The notes under the pieces were generated by a model that did not search any database, was not told the DNA's origin, and worked only from the letters and a program-made list of their open reading frames with translations. From positions 26,285,198 to 26,349,197 of the forward strand of contig NC_056003.1 in assembly GCF_018446385.1 (NCBI RefSeq): a stretch of DNA of 64,000 nucleotides, written 5' to 3'. The position numbers and the translations under genes were made by a program. This document shows, in pieces, positions 61,900-64,000 of the stretch (positions within the stretch are counted from its first letter, which is position 1; each line of letters begins with the position of its first letter). Origin of the DNA: Zingiber officinale (taxonomy: Eukaryota > Streptophyta > Magnoliopsida > Zingiberales > Zingiberaceae).

Positions 61900-61945
61900 G
61901 TCCCACATCGGAAGATTCAAACTAACTTCGATCCATTGTATACTT
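61900..61945 (+). promoter_or_regulatory. U6 promoter: USE and TATA box
   Basis: The plant snRNA upstream element GTCCCACATCG is at 61900-61910 and a TATA-like TTGTATACT at 61937-61945, about 20 bases before the U6 start. The short USE-TATA spacing is the polymerase III type in plants. Confidence 0.9.
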
Positions 61946-61964
61946 CGTTCGTTCACCAAGAGTT

Positions 61965-61984
61965 GTCTCTTCGGAGACATCCGA

Positions 61985-62016
<32 letters not shown>

Positions 62017-62066
62017 GGCCCCTGCGCAAGGATGACACGCATAAATCGAGAAATGGTCCAAATTTT
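61965..62066 (+). ncRNA. U6: U6 spliceosomal snRNA
   Basis: Matches plant U6 almost base for base: 5' stem-loop GTCTCTTCGGAGAC, ATACAGAGAAGATTAGC (ACAGAG box), CCCCTGCGCAAGGATGACAC, and AATCGAGAAATGGTCC. Against the usual sequence I see a paired change in the 5' stem and CGCATAAATC in place of CGCACAAATC. A T run follows as the polymerase III terminator. USE and TATA are present, so it may be active. Confidence 0.95.
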
Positions 62067-62212
62067 TTTTTCCTAACCTGCAATCGGCCCCTGAACCCTA
62101 GATTTTTTCCCCCCCTGTTTCTTCCATGTTTTGTTGTTTCAAATTTTTTTTTTCTAACCTGCAATCGTAGATTTTTTTTCCTCGTGTTTCTTCGATGTTT
62201 TGTTGTTTCTAT
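62059..62212. repeat. Tandem duplication of the U6 3' flank
   Basis: The stretch from the T run through CTAACCTGCAATCG and TTTTGTTGTTTC occurs twice (about 62059-62141 and 62139-62212), with small internal differences. Confidence 0.85.
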
Positions 62213-62924
62213 TTAGATTGGATCATCCTTCTTTTTGAGTTCAAAACCCTACCTTGTGTGTTCTTTTTCATCATTGTTGTGCTTTCTGATTCTTATTCTT
62301 GGATCCTTTTCTTGAGTTCGTTTTACAATAGCAAAGTCTAATTGGAATATGGAAGAAGTAGATTGTGTGCTTTAGAATTATATCTTTATATAATGTCACC
62401 AATGACTGATAAATAACTAAAAACAGACCAAACCAAGAAGAAGAAAAAAAAACTGAATCTCATGTGAAACATGAAGTATATTCATATTTTGTTTGCTTCC
62501 AAATTTCTAATAGATTATGTTTGTATCTATCAAATGAGCTGAATTACTTATAGTTAAATTCTTGTTTTTCTTATGACAGATTGTAAAAGCTGGTGATCAT
62601 TTGTAGTTCATTTGAAATAGAAGCTGCAGGACCACTCAGATTTGGAAACTCATTGCATCTCTTCCAAGGGACTTATTAAAAGGTGAATTTTAATTGGGAA
62701 TGAATATTTGATTTCAGAAATTGTTTCATTTAGTTCATGCCAGCCAACTGCCAAGTAATGAAATAAGAAAAAGAAACTAAAAAAAAATGATATTTATCGA
62801 TAGTGAATCAAGAGAAAGGTCAACCTAATATCAAAAATAAAAAAATGGATTGAATGAATAAAGAGACTTTTAACTCGCTTAAGAGAGACTTTCTTAGATG
62901 AAAGTACTCTTTCTTTTTTTTTTT
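62213..62924. other. Gene-free spacer
   Basis: AT-rich DNA with poly-T and poly-A runs. No gene recognised. Confidence 0.5.
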
Positions 62925-63095
62925 TTTTTGATAATTCAGGTGTCCAAGTTTTGCCCGATTAATTCTGGAGGTAGACGACCTTCTCCCTAGTTGGCCTACC
63001 AGGTAAATCCGGAACCAACTTATGGATTCAAACTCTAGTCCCTCTTATTTGTTCCCCTAAATATTTTACCACCCGTGGGAGCCGAAAGCACTCTT
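62925..63095 (-). mobile_element. SINE-like element (third type)
   Basis: On the minus strand GGTGGTAAAATATTTAGGGG then GAGTTTGAATCC resemble the two promoter boxes of a tRNA-derived SINE. The body (GGTTCCGGATTTACCTGGTA) follows, and it ends at a poly-A-like run at 62925. No target duplication was confirmed. Confidence 0.45.
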
Positions 63096-63501
63096 TTTTT
63101 AGTTGTTCGTGAATTTTAGCTTACCGGCCGCCATTTATACTGGATTCTTCCATTGAGCTGCAATTAATAAGTTGATCTTCATCATTTTCCCATTATTTTT
63201 GTCGTTGTTAATTAAGCAAGTATTTCTTGCAACTGAGGTTATCTTGGTTAGCGATCTTTAATCCAGATTTATGGAGTTCTCTCATATTTGATTTTATGAT
63301 CTATAGCTGTAGCATCATTCTAGCATAGATTGAATGTTAATGATGTTCATACGTGTCTGTCTATAAACTTGGAGCAAACTGGGACTTAACTATCTGTTAG
63401 TAGCTTCAATAACACATGCAAAGGCAGCCGATACGAAAGCATCAAGATCAGTTTTGTTTTATCGGAGTACTGATATGAAGATTTCTTATTTAGTCAATGT
63501 G

Positions 63502-63605
63502 CATGTTTAATGTTGCGTCTGCTAGTAGCCGCCCGTTATTTACCTCCTCCGTGTTGATCCTGGGACGGTTTGGCGCCTTTTGCCACCATGTTTAATGTTG
63601 CGTCT
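63502..63605. repeat. 19-base direct repeat around a 66-base insert
   Basis: CATGTTTAATGTTGCGTCT occurs at 63502-63520 and 63587-63605. Between them is a GC-richer 66-base piece (GCCGCCCGTTATTTACC...GGACGGTTTGGCGCC). This fits a short retro-insertion with its target duplication, or a local tandem duplication. Confidence 0.7.
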
Positions 63606-64000
63606 ACTAGTTTATGAACAAACATCTATTCAACTAGGACTATAGGGGTTCTGGAACATGTTTGGATTCAAGAAATCAGTATACCATATCAGGCCAGGCG
63701 TGAAGATGACTTAAACTTGAAGTACATTGTTGATCTAAAAAGGAAAGCGAAGCTCTGTTTAACTGCTCTAAATTTTACCTTTCCGCGCGCGCACACGGTG
63801 GTTGTATGTTATTACTCTCTGACCAATTTGTTATGTCCATAGTGTCAAAAATTGGACCAGAAAGTTTAACTGAAAAGCTCCAAGTGACTAGCTCGTTAAA
63901 ATTCTTTGAAATATTTGATACTTCTAAAAGTGTGAATTTTATTTATGATATTCTCTTGCTCGACCGATTAAACCATCAAATCAACAGATCCTTGATCCAA
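63606..64000. other. Gene-free window end
   Basis: AT-rich DNA with a short CGCGCGCGCACAC run near 63784. No gene recognised. Confidence 0.5.

Overview
This is a nuclear segment from a flowering plant. Multi-exon plant genes with GT–AG and GC–AG introns, GC-rich first exons, a plant U6 snRNA gene with its upstream element, an Au-type SINE and many copia/gypsy fossils all fit a monocot; a Zingiberales-like genome is my guess from the style of the LTRs and is only an inference. Nothing looks bacterial, viral (other than old LTR elements) or organellar.

Layout. Positions 1-8150 are a pile of LTR-retrotransposon pieces: a copia 3' end with a 2.67 kb LTR, a gypsy LTR piece, a SIRE-like copia 3' end with a 1.27 kb LTR, and another gypsy LTR piece. 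A HIPP7-type metallochaperone gene follows (8811-10542, +). From 10645 to 17613 there is a broken long inverted repeat, a complete gag-only LTR element on the minus strand with a 5-bp target duplication (12648-17364), a MULE-like MITE inside that element, and a Tourist-like MITE beside it.

From 18429 the window is gene-rich. In order: RNA pseudouridine synthase 7-like gene (+, 12 exons, one U12-type and one GC–AG intron); SGNH/DUF303 carbohydrate esterase (-, 2 exons, GC–AG intron); chloroplast GrpE (-, 3 exons, one 5.9 kb intron carrying a retroelement fossil with a captured WEB-like coiled coil and an intact Au SINE); fatty acid amide hydrolase (-, 20 exons, catalytic triad visible); tRNA-Arg(UCU); the ZRSR2/RGH3-type splicing factor (-, 9 exons); and a U6 snRNA gene (+) with USE, TATA box and T-run terminator.

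The genes do not form a pathway. Several bear on RNA processing (RGH3, U6, pseudouridine synthase, tRNA), but I treat this as coincidence. I did not find one clear new multi-gene system. The most notable signals are the U12 intron next door to a minor-spliceosome factor gene, the gag-only LTR element, the WEB-domain capture, and several MITE, SINE and foldback families with readable ends. Exon borders were set by hand from splice signals, phase and remembered family sequence, not by transcript data.
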